Below, in pieces: positions 44,624 through 53,444 of a stretch of DNA of 64,000 nt. The stretch lies in NCBI GenBank assembly GCA_035695045.1, contig DASSEX010000086.1, positions 1 through 64,000 on the forward strand. The letters run 5' to 3'. The first letter of the stretch is position 1. Each line of letters starts with the position of its first letter. The notes beneath the pieces are model-generated. The model was not told where the DNA came from. It saw only the letters and a list, made by a program, of their open reading frames with translations, and ran no database searches. The translations under genes and the position numbers were made by a program. Origin of the DNA: DASSKP01 sp035695045 (lineage in GTDB: Bacteria > Actinomycetota > Actinomycetes > JAFAQI01).

Positions 44624-44667
44624 GGGAGGGGAGGAACGACGCGGGTCGTTCCTCCCCTCCCTCTTTT
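44624..44667 (+). terminator. Strong hairpin with T-run on the plus strand
   Basis: gggaggggaggaacgac (44624-44640), loop gcgg, gtcgttcctcccctccc (44645-44661), then tctttt. The T-run follows in plus orientation, although both flanking genes are on the minus strand; the hairpin could also end the minus-strand ABM transcript 20 bases before it. The plus orientation suggests an antisense transcript across the MarR gene. Confidence 0.8.
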
Positions 44668-44679
44668 CATGTGCCCTGC

Positions 44680-44955
44680 TCAGGAGTTGGTCTCCTCGTA
44701 GATCTCGATGCGCGGTTCACTGGTGACACCGGCCTTCTGCATCGCCTCGGGCAGACGTGGATCGGTGGCGAATGCTTGCGCGTCGGCGACTGTCGGCCAG
44801 AACGTGAGCACGAGGATGTCGTTGGGGTCGTTCGCGTCGCGGAGCAGCATGTCGCCGGTGCAGCCGTTCTGCTTGCGGACGGCCCCGTGCTCGTCGTAGC
44901 CGGTCTTCCACGTGTCGTAGTCGGCGACGTGGTGTCGGACTGCCACTGTGGTCAT
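44680..44955 (-). CDS. ABM-fold (dimeric alpha-beta barrel) protein
   Basis: 91 residues from ATG 44955 with gggaggg upstream. TVAVRHHVADYDTWKTGYDEHG begins the fold, with DPNDILVLTFWPTVADAQAFATDP in the middle. It resembles small cofactor-free monooxygenases/cyclases. The palindrome 39 bases before the start and the downstream MarR gene point to MarR control. Confidence 0.8.
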   Translation of the reverse strand: MTTVAVRHHVADYDTWKTGYDEHGAVRKQNGCTGDMLLRDANDPNDILVLTFWPTVADAQAFATDPRLPEAMQKAGVTSEPRIEIYEETNS

Positions 44956-44993
44956 GGGCCCTCCCTGGAGGCTGGTCGCTGCCGGTGCAGGCG

Positions 44994-45007
44994 ACTTGAA
45001 ATCAAGT
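44994..45007. promoter_or_regulatory. Probable MarR operator
   Basis: Perfect palindrome acttga-aa-tcaagt, 39 bases before the ABM start; a second half-like site acttcaag follows (about 45015). This is the size expected for a MarR dimer, and a MarR gene lies downstream on the same strand. Confidence 0.6.
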
Positions 45008-45086
45008 TACTGGACTTCAAGCTAATGTCAATCCCGCCGGTGACGAACCATCCGAACTGACTACGCCTCCGATCATCACGCGGCGC

Positions 45087-45560
45087 CTACGCGCGGCCAA
45101 TGCGCAACAAGCGGGTCCGGTTCAGAGGTCGTCCGTATCGGAGCGCAAGGGTCAGTCTGCCCTTCGCGGCGATTGCTCGCGGCAGCTGCACGACGAAGTA
45201 CTGAGAGACGAAGTCACTGGTGCACATCTCGCCCGCACGCCGTGAGTGGATGTGGATGTGTACTTCCGCTGCGGAGGGCACCGTGATCGTGTCCGGCAAC
45301 CACGGGCACGATCCGGAACCGCCCACGACGACTGTTAGTTGAGACGCCCCGTCTATCCACGCGTTATAGCCGCGCGGCGCACGCGATGGCGCCGCACCGG
45401 TGCCCCAGGCAACCAGACGGAAGCCATCCGTCACCTGCGCCCTCGGAGTCGCTGATGCCGCTGGCGCCGGAGGTGCTGATTGGCGGCTCACCGCTGTACA
45501 GCCAACCGCGAAGGCGAGGGCAGACGCTGCCGCCACGACTCGCCTCGTCACACCAATCAT
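45087..45560 (-). CDS. Exported lipoprotein, 157 aa
   Basis: ATG 45560. The signal peptide (RRVVAAASALAFAVGC) ends in a lipobox-like AVGC. A Pro/Ala linker leads into a beta-rich domain (AQVTDGFRLVAWGTG, SQLTVVVGGSGSCPW, AAEVHIHIHSRRAGEMCTSDF). Two further cysteines may pair. No known family. Confidence 0.75.
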   Translation of the reverse strand: MIGVTRRVVAAASALAFAVGCTAVSRQSAPPAPAASATPRAQVTDGFRLVAWGTGAAPSRAPRGYNAWIDGASQLTVVVGGSGSCPWLPDTITVPSAAEVHIHIHSRRAGEMCTSDFVSQYFVVQLPRAIAAKGRLTLALRYGRPLNRTRLLRIGRA

Positions 45561-45621
45561 GCTGATAGGACGCCGGCGGTGTCACAAGGGTTCGCTGATC
45601 GTGTGTGCGCTGGAACGGCAC

Positions 45622-46110
45622 CTACACGGCGGTGTTGGCGCTCGCTTCGAGCCGCGACTTGATGCGACCTAGATCAGCCTCGAGGTCCGCAGTGCGGTCT
45701 CGATGCGCGGGCAGCATCGCTGCGAAGAGCCGGTCGTAGAGCCCGGGGATCTGGAGGACCTGCATGCGTTCCGTCAGCCTGGTCCCGGCCTCCGCCGGCG
45801 CCAGCTCGAACTCCCATCGCGTCGAGTCGGGCAGCAAACGAGTCGGCAGCGTCCGCCACGACAGACGCTGTGCGGCATCGACCTCAAGCACTTCGCAGAT
45901 CCGCGACCACCGCGTGGCGTTGCGACGGTTGCGACCACGAAAGCGCGCGCCCTTCACCGCCCCGCTGGCGCCGTCGAGCCAGTCCGCGCCCCGGCACTCG
46001 ACGCTCCATTCCCCCGTCCGGGTCACATCGGAGACCAGCGCCCAGACAGCCTCCACGGGCGCATCTATGACGATCGACGCCTCACACGACTTCCCCACAC
46101 GCAGCGCCAC
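45622..46110 (-). CDS. SRPBCC (START-like) protein
   Basis: 162 residues. CEASIVIDAPVEAVWALVSDVTRTGEWS is the typical first strand and helices; FRGRNRRNATRWSRICEVLEVD and WEFELAPAEAGTRLTERMQVL follow, with a long C-terminal helix. It likely binds a hydrophobic ligand; no catalytic assignment is possible. A 61-base gap separates it from the lipoprotein downstream on the same strand, so they may be cotranscribed. Confidence 0.83.
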   Translation of the reverse strand: MALRVGKSCEASIVIDAPVEAVWALVSDVTRTGEWSVECRGADWLDGASGAVKGARFRGRNRRNATRWSRICEVLEVDAAQRLSWRTLPTRLLPDSTRWEFELAPAEAGTRLTERMQVLQIPGLYDRLFAAMLPAHRDRTADLEADLGRIKSRLEASANTAV

Positions 46111-46522
46111 TGCATCCTCCCGTGTCCTGACCCGTCGGCATTATGGGATGCAGTGCCTCCAGGCACAGCCGAAATGTTCAATCGTCTCGACGATCTTGAC
46201 CGAGCCGTGCTGCCGTCACTGCGAGAGCGGGCGAGCCAGCCGAGGACTACCTTCGCCGAGTTGCGTCGAGTCGAGGTATTTCCCGTGCGGCCTCAAACGA
46301 CGTGCTGATCGCACTGAGGGAGTACTTCCTCGACCAGTCGGCGCCATCCGCCTAGGACGACACTTCCTTGACGTGCGCCGGCCAGTCCAAGATGTCGACA
46401 TGGCCGACCCAGACCATCGGCAGATATTGGAAGAGTTCGAGGCAGCGCTCGCGCAGCGCCCGGCTATCAGCGGGATGCCGCCATACCTGCACAGCGGCCA
46501 TCGGCGGTGGCAAGGTGGAGGT
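46111..46522. other. 412-base stretch without a supported gene
   Basis: It lies between the divergent SRPBCC gene and the heptad-repeat gene. A plus-strand reading from about 46174 gives a 44-residue peptide starting MFNRLDDLDRAVL without a ribosome site; another in-frame extension of the next gene (ATG 46400) is possible but less well supported than ATG 46523. I see no repeat, tRNA or clear promoter. Confidence 0.5.
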
Positions 46523-46852
46523 ATGCCTGAGCGCGTCACTGACCGGCAAGGCGAACGGGATCGCGCCGCCGACGAGCGCGACCGGGTGGCCGACGAGCGC
46601 GAAATCGTCGCGGAAATGCGCGAGGGCCGCGCCGACGAACGTGAGCGGCTGGCCGACCAGCGGGACGTCGAGCAGGACCAACGTCAAGCCCGAGAGTCCG
46701 AGCGCGAGCGGCAGGCCGACGTCAGGTCCGTCGAGCGGGACCGCGTGGCCGACGAGCGGGACCGGGCGGCAGACGAGCGGGACCGGGCCGCAGACCAGCG
46801 GGAGATCGACACGGAGATGCGTGCCACCGACCAGCGGCGAGAGGCCGAGTAG
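46523..46852 (+). CDS. Highly charged heptad-repeat (coiled-coil) protein
   Basis: 109 residues; ggtggagg lies just upstream of ATG 46523. Nearly the whole chain is Asp/Glu/Arg with Ala at heptad positions: repeating ADERDRV, ADERDRA, ADQRDVE units. The 7-residue periodicity predicts a long amphipathic helix or coiled coil. No enzymatic motif. Similar ARDRAADA-type stretches occur as linkers in actinobacterial signalling proteins, but here the repeat is the entire protein. DNA of the last repeats (46738-46800) is itself repetitive. Confidence 0.6.
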   Translation: MPERVTDRQGERDRAADERDRVADEREIVAEMREGRADERERLADQRDVEQDQRQARESERERQADVRSVERDRVADERDRAADERDRAADQREIDTEMRATDQRREAE

Positions 46853-46997
46853 CGCCCAGTTCCGTCGCGGGTTTTCGGGCGCGCCTGACTGCCTTCGAGT
46901 CCGTGGTGTGAGATCACGGCGGTCGGGTCTGCTCGTGTTGGCGCGCGCTTGGTAGGTCGCTGACCTCGAGGTCCGGTCCGGAAAGCACACTGCCGGC

Positions 46998-48191
46998 TTA
47001 CGGGCCGCCTCTGTTGCGGGTGGTCCAGGTGGGGTCGCTGCCGGGTCGGAGGTCGACGGCGTACCGCTCCTCGGGTGTCTTCACGATGGCGTGGTGGCCG
47101 TTGTGGACGCGGTCGTGGTGGCGGCCGCAGAGCAGGACTCCGTTGTCGATGTCGGTCGAGCCGCCGTCGGCCCAGTGTCGGATGTGGTGGCCGTCGCACC
47201 AGCCTGGCGGGGCGTCGCAGCCGGTCCAGATGCAGTGCCGGTCGCGGGCGACGATCGCGCGGAGCTGCGCGGCGGTGAACGTCCGCACGGTGCGGCCGGC
47301 GTCGAGGATCTCCGACGCGGGGCCGATCACGATCCGGGACACAGCGGCGTCGCAGGCGAACCGCCGCGCCCACTCCGCACTGGTCGTCGCACCGAACGCA
47401 TAGTCGGCGGCGCCCGCACCCGGCGCGTCGGCCAGCGTGTCGCTGCGGACGATGACCGACACGTGCGGCTTCACTCCACCGGTGACCGGCAGCTGCCCGG
47501 ACCGCAACGCGAGCTCCGCCATCGTGATCAGCGCGTCAGCGCGGCGCTGCGCCGGCGTGCGGTCATCACCCGGGACCGGCTTGGACAACGCGTGGATCGC
47601 GGTTTGCACGATCTCCTGCCCGGCCGGGTGCAGCACCCAGTTGCCGACCCCCATCCCGCCGACCGTGGTCGATGAATGCAGCGTGCGCGCCGCGTAGTCG
47701 TCCTGCTCGTCGCGGTCCTGCCGCTCCCGCCCGTACATGTGCTTCACATGCGTGATCGCCGACGTCAGCTCCTTCGCCGACACCCGCGACGCGAAGTCGA
47801 CCAGGTGCGGCTCGGCCTTGCCCAACGCCTCATCCCCGATCGACGAGCGCAACGACGCGATCTGCTGCGCCTGCGTCGGGTTGATCACCCCGTCCCGCAA
47901 CGCCGCCCGCGTCGCCGGCAACACATCCTTCAAGTCGCGGCCGAGATGCACATCCCGCCCGGCCATCGTCGGTGACAACCGGACCTTCGCCCGCAACCAC
48001 GCCGCCGTCGACCCATGATCCGCCTGGGCCGCACCAGCCCGGTCGAAAGCTTCCACTCGCTCCAAGATCGCCGCCTGCAACCGCGAAACCTGCCGGTAAA
48101 GCTCCACGATCTCCTCACCCAGCGCCGCCGACGGCACATCCCGCGGATCGACCGCGAGCAGCTCATCGACCGCAGACGCCAGGTTGCCCAT
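46998..48191 (-). CDS. DUF222/HNH endonuclease (13E12-repeat family)
   Basis: 397 residues. The N-terminal 280 residues are a DUF222 domain (AILERVEAFDRAGAAQADHGSTAAWLRAKVRLSP, TQAQQIASL); the C-terminal HNH nuclease is AIVARDRHCIWTGCDAPPGWCDGHHIRHWADGGSTDIDNGVLLCGRHHDRVH. Members occur in many copies in actinobacterial genomes and behave like dispersed repeats; a mobile or homing role is suspected but not shown. It is intact here. Confidence 0.92.
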   Translation of the reverse strand: MGNLASAVDELLAVDPRDVPSAALGEEIVELYRQVSRLQAAILERVEAFDRAGAAQADHGSTAAWLRAKVRLSPTMAGRDVHLGRDLKDVLPATRAALRDGVINPTQAQQIASLRSSIGDEALGKAEPHLVDFASRVSAKELTSAITHVKHMYGRERQDRDEQDDYAARTLHSSTTVGGMGVGNWVLHPAGQEIVQTAIHALSKPVPGDDRTPAQRRADALITMAELALRSGQLPVTGGVKPHVSVIVRSDTLADAPGAGAADYAFGATTSAEWARRFACDAAVSRIVIGPASEILDAGRTVRTFTAAQLRAIVARDRHCIWTGCDAPPGWCDGHHIRHWADGGSTDIDNGVLLCGRHHDRVHNGHHAIVKTPEERYAVDLRPGSDPTWTTRNRGGP

Positions 48192-48219
48192 ACCCGCACA
48201 TTACGGACTGGGTCCGACA

Positions 48220-48238
48220 GTTTCTGAGGGCCAGAAAC
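48220..48238. repeat. Small hairpin 5' of the HNH gene
   Basis: gtttctg-agggc-cagaaac, 7-base arms, 29 bases upstream of the HNH start. The rest of the 254-base gap to the MMPL start shows no other clear element apart from a gaggagg-like stretch about 45 bases before MMPL. Confidence 0.5.
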
Positions 48239-48445
48239 CGTTGCAAGCAAAGAGTTTCCGGCCTGTCCACACACTGCGGATCTCGGTGGTCATCCACATC
48301 TTTGCGTTGCGCCGCCCTGTCGACAGGAACGCCTCACGGCGGCCTCAGACGAGCCCGGCGAAGCCTGACGCACGATCGACAGGCGTGAGGAGGATCACAG
48401 CTCGGTTCAGGAGGTACGACGTCCCACCGCGGGGAACCCCACCGC

Positions 48446-51400
48446 ATGGCCGCTCGCCATCTGAGTGCGGGGGCGCTGCGCCGCGTCGCCGAGATCGCGA
48501 CCCGCCACGCCCGCTGGATCCTCGGCGCGTGGGTGCTGCTCGCCGCACTGAGCGCCCTAGCGGTGCCGCGGCTCGAGCAGGTCGTCGCACACGACGCGAC
48601 GCCCTTCCTTCCCGCAAGCTCGCCGTCGATCCAGGCGTTCGGCCAGATGGACAAGGCGTTCGCCGGCGGCAAGGGAAGCTCTATCGCCTTCGTCGTCCTG
48701 ACCGGGACCGACTTCCGCACCGACCCGACGGCTGCGGCGTACTACCGGAACCTCAGCTCGCGTCTGCATGCCGACCGCAGGCACGTCGCCGACCTGCAGG
48801 ACTACGCGAGCCAGCCGCAGCTGCGCGACGCGTTGACGAGCAAGGACGGCGCTGCGACCTACATCCCGGTCTCGCTTCAGCATCCCGTCGGCTCACCCAA
48901 AGCCGACGAGGACGTCGCGTGGCTTCGGGACGCCGTACGACAGGGGCAGCCGAGCGAGGTCCGCGGTTACGTCACCGGTGACGTCGCGAGCATCGCCGAC
49001 ATGACGAATGACATCGCCAAGAGCATCGCGCGGGTCACGATCGTCAGCGTCGTCATCATCATCGTGATCCTCCTGCTGCTCTACCGGTCGCTGCTCATCC
49101 CTCTGGTCCCCCTCGCGACCATCGGCATCGGACTCGTCGTCGCTCGCGGCGTCGTGTCACTGCTGGGCATGAGCTTCCTTCCGGTGTCGACGTACACCGC
49201 GATGTTCGTGACGGCGTTGGTGCTGGGCGCGGGCACGGACTACACCGTCTTCCTGATCAGCCGGTTCCACGAGTCGATGCGGGCCGGCGAGTCACCGGCC
49301 GCGGCCGTTGTCGATTCGATCTGCCGGATCGGCCCGGTCGTCATCGCGTCCGGCTTCACGGTCATCATCGGCAGTGCGTGCATGGTGCTCGCAAAGCTCG
49401 CACTGTTCTCAACCACCGGCCCCGCCATCGCCGTGTCGATCCTCGTCACGCTCGTCGTCGGCCTGACCTTCACTCCCGCGTTGATGGTGGTGATGGGTCG
49501 CCGCGTCGCACCACGACCGCAGCGGCCGCGGCGTCGAGCGGCCGGATCCCGCTGGGCCGCCGTCGGCAGCCTCGTCGCGCGGCGTCCCGTCCCGACACTG
49601 CTCGCGGCGCTCGTGCTGCTGATGTCGCTGGCCGCGTTCTGGCCGCGGCTGAGCCCGAGCTACGACACGAGGGCTCTCGTGCCGGCGGACGTCGAGTCGT
49701 CCCGGGGGTACGCCGCCCTCGACCGGCATTTTCCCGGCAACGAGCTCCGGCCTGACTACGTCCTGGTGCCGGCAGACCACGACCTCCGCAATCCGCGTGA
49801 CCTTGCGGTCATCGAGGCGGCCGCGGCCACCCTCGACAAGCTGCCCGGCATCGACGTCGTTCGCACCGTCACCCGGCCCGCGGGCACGCCGATCCCCCAG
49901 GCAGAGCTCACCAACCAGCTGCAGACCGTCGGTCAGCGGCTGGGCAGTGCGCAGAACTCGTTGAGCGGGAGCGGTTCGGGAGTGTCCCGCCTCGCGTCCG
50001 GCGCGGACCGGCTGGCGGGCGGCGCGCACATGGTCGCGGGTGGCGCCGGACAGGCGACAGACGCCGTGGACCTCTTCCTCGCGGGGCTCGCGAAGGAGTC
50101 GCACGGTCTCGGCACGGCCGTCGGCGCGACGGGTGATGCGCGAGCCGGCGCCGATCAGCTGCGCGCCGGTGCCGCGCGGCTGTCACGCGCACTCGCCCGG
50201 GCCCACAACGGCACACGCGACGCGGTCCAGGGCCTTGGTCAGATCTACGACCTGCTCGCCGGTGACCAGCTGTGCACCGCTGACCCGAAGTGCGCGATCG
50301 CCCGCACGCAGCTGCACCGGATCTACGTCGGCGAGCGCGACCAGCTGCTGCCCGGGCTGGCCCGGGCTCGTGACGGCGCGGCCCGGATCGCGACCGGTGA
50401 CGGCGAGCTGGCCGACGGCCTGGCGCAGCTGCGCGCCGGCCTGCAGCGGGCGGGCAACGGGATCGACCGGCTCGCCGCCGGCGAGCGAACCTTCCGGACG
50501 AAGCTGGGGCAACTCGCCGGAGGTGCCGCGGCACTCGCCGCGGGGGCCGACCGGCTCCCGCCCGGTGTCGCGGACCTACGCGCCGCAGCGCAGCGGCTGG
50601 CCGCCGGCCTCGGCAGGGCTTCGAGCTACCTCACGTCGACCGCCGACGCGACGCGCGCCGCCGGCATCTCCGCCTTCTACCTGCCGGCGAGCGCACTCAA
50701 CGACCCCCGCATGGCAACCGCTCGCGACTACTACATCTCGCGCGACGGTCACATGGCGCGGATCATGGTCTATCCGCACGACCACGCGTCGCACATCGGT
50801 GACGAGCGCAAGGCCGTCACGCTTGCCCTGCGGCACACGCCGCTCGCGGGCGCGCCGCTCGCCGTCACCGGTCCGACCGCAGTGTCCGACGACATCCACT
50901 CACTCGCGGACTCCGACCTCAGGCTCATCGCGCTGATGACGCTCGGCGCGGTTTTCCTGATCCTCATCGTGCTGCTGCGCGCGCTCGTCGCGCCGGCGTA
51001 CCTGCTCGCGTCGGTCGTGCTGTCGTACGGCGCCGCGATGGGCCTGACCGCACTCGTATGGCAGGACCTGCTGCACAAGCCGGTCGACTTCACCACTCCG
51101 CTGCTCGCGTTCGTGATCCTCGTCGCGGTGGGCGCCGACTACAACATCCTGCTGATGTCGCGGGTCCGGGAGGAGTCGCAGCTCGCGACCCGCGCGGGTG
51201 TCGCGCGCGCCGTGGGAGCGACCGGCGGCGTCATCACGAGCGCCGGCCTGATCTTCGCCGGCACCTTCATGGCGATGCTGACGTCGCCGGTCACCGGTCT
51301 TCAGGAAACCGGCTTCGCGGTCACCGCCGGGCTGCTGCTGGACACCTTCGTCGTGCGGTCGTTGCTCGTGCCCTCGGTCGCTGCGCTGCTCGGCCGCACC

Positions 51401-51496
51401 AACTGGTGGCCGGGCGAGCGCAACCGCTCGATCGCGCCGTCCCTTCGCGGATTGCGCACCGTGACCGAACGCGAGCCCACCAGAGCCGCGTCGTAG
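48446..51496 (+). CDS. MMPL-family RND transporter
   Basis: 1016 residues, about twelve spans in two MMPL halves. Half one: after a 170-residue outer loop comes TIVSVVIIIVILLLLYRSLLIPLVPL, then GAGTDYTVFLISRFHE. Half two: VILVAVGADYNILLMSRVREE. Both GxxxDY proton-relay motifs (GTDYTVF, GADYNIL) are present. The large second outer loop (about 495-740) is full of (A/L)xxGAxxLAxG-type pseudo-repeats. The family exports lipids or antimicrobials using the proton gradient; substrate unknown. Confidence 0.93.
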   Translation: MAARHLSAGALRRVAEIATRHARWILGAWVLLAALSALAVPRLEQVVAHDATPFLPASSPSIQAFGQMDKAFAGGKGSSIAFVVLTGTDFRTDPTAAAYYRNLSSRLHADRRHVADLQDYASQPQLRDALTSKDGAATYIPVSLQHPVGSPKADEDVAWLRDAVRQGQPSEVRGYVTGDVASIADMTNDIAKSIARVTIVSVVIIIVILLLLYRSLLIPLVPLATIGIGLVVARGVVSLLGMSFLPVSTYTAMFVTALVLGAGTDYTVFLISRFHESMRAGESPAAAVVDSICRIGPVVIASGFTVIIGSACMVLAKLALFSTTGPAIAVSILVTLVVGLTFTPALMVVMGRRVAPRPQRPRRRAAGSRWAAVGSLVARRPVPTLLAALVLLMSLAAFWPRLSPSYDTRALVPADVESSRGYAALDRHFPGNELRPDYVLVPADHDLRNPRDLAVIEAAAATLDKLPGIDVVRTVTRPAGTPIPQAELTNQLQTVGQRLGSAQNSLSGSGSGVSRLASGADRLAGGAHMVAGGAGQATDAVDLFLAGLAKESHGLGTAVGATGDARAGADQLRAGAARLSRALARAHNGTRDAVQGLGQIYDLLAGDQLCTADPKCAIARTQLHRIYVGERDQLLPGLARARDGAARIATGDGELADGLAQLRAGLQRAGNGIDRLAAGERTFRTKLGQLAGGAAALAAGADRLPPGVADLRAAAQRLAAGLGRASSYLTSTADATRAAGISAFYLPASALNDPRMATARDYYISRDGHMARIMVYPHDHASHIGDERKAVTLALRHTPLAGAPLAVTGPTAVSDDIHSLADSDLRLIALMTLGAVFLILIVLLRALVAPAYLLASVVLSYGAAMGLTALVWQDLLHKPVDFTTPLLAFVILVAVGADYNILLMSRVREESQLATRAGVARAVGATGGVITSAGLIFAGTFMAMLTSPVTGLQETGFAVTAGLLLDTFVVRSLLVPSVAALLGRTNWWPGERNRSIAPSLRGLRTVTEREPTRAAS

Positions 51497-51870
51497 CGCA
51501 CCGGCGGCACGCTCGCCGGCCACCGCACGAGCATCCAGGTCCCGCCGATGACCGCGAGCAGCCCGATCGCGCTCGTGGGGACGACCGGCGCAGGTCCGGT
51601 GTAGGGCAGCGCCTGGCCCTGGCGGTGCACGGTCTTGCCGAGCACGTGGGTGCCGACCTGATGCTGCTTTCCGGAGGCGGGCTTGGGCTGCGTCGCGGGG
51701 GTCGACGTCGTCGTCGAGGTGGCGTCCGCCGGCGTCACGACAGGCGGAGGTGCCGCGCGCGACGGCCGGTCACCGCCCGGCTGACGCACGAACGCCGCGA
51801 CGACGGCGGCGAGAAGCACGGCCACTGCCCCGAACCCGAGCAGTGTGGCGACGGGCAACCGGCGAGCCAC
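51301..51870 (-). CDS. LPxTG-like wall-anchored small protein with overlapping tail
   Basis: 189 residues from GTG 51870. N-terminal span (LLGFGAVAVLLAAVVAAFV), a Pro/Thr/Ser linker, then LPYTG followed by a hydrophobic span (TSAIGLLAVIGGTWMLV) and basic residues, the arrangement of a sortase signal. A normal sorting tail would end near 51500, but this frame continues about 70 residues antisense to the 3' end of the MMPL gene (overlap 196 bases). The real end may be shorter through mutation in other strains. Confidence 0.6.
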   Translation of the reverse strand: MARRLPVATLLGFGAVAVLLAAVVAAFVRQPGGDRPSRAAPPPVVTPADATSTTTSTPATQPKPASGKQHQVGTHVLGKTVHRQGQALPYTGPAPVVPTSAIGLLAVIGGTWMLVRWPASVPPVRYDAALVGSRSVTVRNPRRDGAIERLRSPGHQLVRPSSAATEGTSNDRTTKVSSSSPAVTAKPVS

Positions 51871-51981
51871 GCGGTGAGCGTGCCACGGTCGGCGGCGCGG
51901 GAGTTGGACCGCCGCGCTGCGGAGGTTCGGCCACTTTCCGCCGCAACCCGGCCGGAACCGGGCATCGAGCGGCGCGAGGCG

Positions 51982-52605
51982 TCAGCCGCTCGCGCCCCCG
52001 GACGGCGCCGGCGACTGCATCATCCGCTCGCGATGGCGGAAGGCGCGATCGAGAAGCCCCATGCCGCCGTGCATGCCGAACATGCCCCCAGGCGGTACGC
52101 CGTCCAGCACCATCTTGGCGACCGAGGTCGAGCCGCTCTCGACGGCGAGCACGCGCACCTGGTCGTTCTTCGCCAGCTTCGACAGCGTGCCATCGGTGCC
52201 GTTGAGCAAGATTCGCGACGTGCCGTTGACGGTGTAGCTCGCGGTGAACCCGTCGGTGCTCCTGACGGTCATCGTCGACCCGGTGACGCCGGAGATCACA
52301 CCGTTCTGGAAGCGGACGACCATTGTGCCGCCGCCGGCCTTCTGCACCGTCGCCTCACCGTGGAGCAGCCGGCCGCCGCCGAGGCCGCCGAGCAGTCCCA
52401 TGCGTCCCGGCCCCTCAGGACCGAAGCGGCCGTCGGGCCCGAACCCCGGGAAGCCGCGTGCGCCCGCAGAAGGCGCCGGCGACGGCGAGGAAGCGGTCGC
52501 CACACCGAGCTGGCTGATGACGGCGCCGCCGATGCCACCGGCAATAACGCCGGCGGTGACGAGAGCGATCACACGGTGACGGGACAGAGCGCTCGGTACG
52601 GTCAC
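51982..52605 (-). CDS. Membrane-anchored DUF5666-like beta-domain protein
   Basis: 207 residues from GTG 52605, chosen for its aggagg seven bases upstream; the earlier ATG 52641 has only a weak site. One N-terminal span (VIALVTAGVIAGGIGGAVI) and a Gly/Phe/Pro-rich segment, then repeated beta-strand units (GVISGVTGSTMTVRSTDGFTASYTVNGTSRILL, KNDQVRVLAVESG) like DUF5666. A Met/Gly/His-rich end (GMFGMHGGMGLLD) may bind metal. Exported side presumed outside. Confidence 0.72.
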   Translation of the reverse strand: MTVPSALSRHRVIALVTAGVIAGGIGGAVISQLGVATASSPSPAPSAGARGFPGFGPDGRFGPEGPGRMGLLGGLGGGRLLHGEATVQKAGGGTMVVRFQNGVISGVTGSTMTVRSTDGFTASYTVNGTSRILLNGTDGTLSKLAKNDQVRVLAVESGSTSVAKMVLDGVPPGGMFGMHGGMGLLDRAFRHRERMMQSPAPSGGASG

Positions 52606-52721
52606 GGTCGCCTCCTGGGGCACGTGCAACACCTCCAGCATGACGGACCTTCCTGAGAGCGCACTGAATGCCTTCGACGGCACGGCCAGGCGCTCTCGGC
52701 CTGGTCGCTACAGTCCGGACC

Positions 52722-53444
52722 ATGGCGCTGCCGCGGATCCGTCAGGTCGTGCTGGCCGCTGCAGACCTCGCCGCGGTGACGGACCGGCTCGAGACCGATC
52801 TCGGCATCGAGACACCGTTCCACGACGAGGGCGTTGGCCACTTCGGCCTGCACAACGCGGTGTACTCGCTCGGCGACACGTTCCTCGAGGTCGTCTCGCC
52901 GGTGCGGGACGACACCGCTGTCGGACGGCACCGCGAGCGCTGCGGCGGTGACGCCGGCTACATGGTGATGTTCGAGGTCGCCGACGTCGTCGCGACCCGG
53001 GACCGGTTGCAGACGCTCGGCGTGCGGATCGTCTGGGACACCAGCCACCCGGACATCGTCGATCTGCACCTGCATCCGAAGGATGTCGGTGGCGCACTCG
53101 TCGCGCTCGACATCACGGAGCCGGTCGGGTCTTGGCGGTGGGGCGGCCCCGCGTGGACCGCGGTCGCGCCGACTCCGCCTCCGGGTGGCGTTCGGGGCCT
53201 GACCGTCGCGGTCACCCAGCCGGACAAGGTCGCGCGACGGTGGGCCGAGGTGATCGGTCTGGAGATGCCGCGGGACACCGTCCTGCGGCTGGACGGCGGC
53301 AGGCAGTCGATCCGCTTCGTCGACAGCGACGGCCGCGGCGATCGGTTCGTCGCTGTCGAGGTCGACGTACCCGGGCGCGACGGACCGGTCGACATCGCCG
53401 GGGTGACGTTCAACCGCCACGACATCGGAGGATCGCAGGCATGA
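52722..53444 (+). CDS. VOC-family protein, two-module
   Basis: 240 residues from ATG 52722. The first module (RIRQVVLAAADLAAVTDRLETDLGI ... FLEVVSPV) resembles glyoxalase-like and methylmalonyl-CoA-epimerase-like proteins. The second module (VRGLTVAVTQPDKVARRWAEVIGLEM ... IRFVDSDGRGDRFVAVEVDV) completes a VOC-like pair. The stop overlaps the enoyl-CoA hydratase start (ATGA), so the two are coupled and probably act on one acyl-CoA pathway. Confidence 0.83.
   Translation: MALPRIRQVVLAAADLAAVTDRLETDLGIETPFHDEGVGHFGLHNAVYSLGDTFLEVVSPVRDDTAVGRHRERCGGDAGYMVMFEVADVVATRDRLQTLGVRIVWDTSHPDIVDLHLHPKDVGGALVALDITEPVGSWRWGGPAWTAVAPTPPPGGVRGLTVAVTQPDKVARRWAEVIGLEMPRDTVLRLDGGRQSIRFVDSDGRGDRFVAVEVDVPGRDGPVDIAGVTFNRHDIGGSQA

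Noticed and set aside
46174..46308. 44-residue peptide MFNRLDDLDRAVL...
   Set aside because: No ribosome site, no conserved pattern and an unusual end; may be chance.
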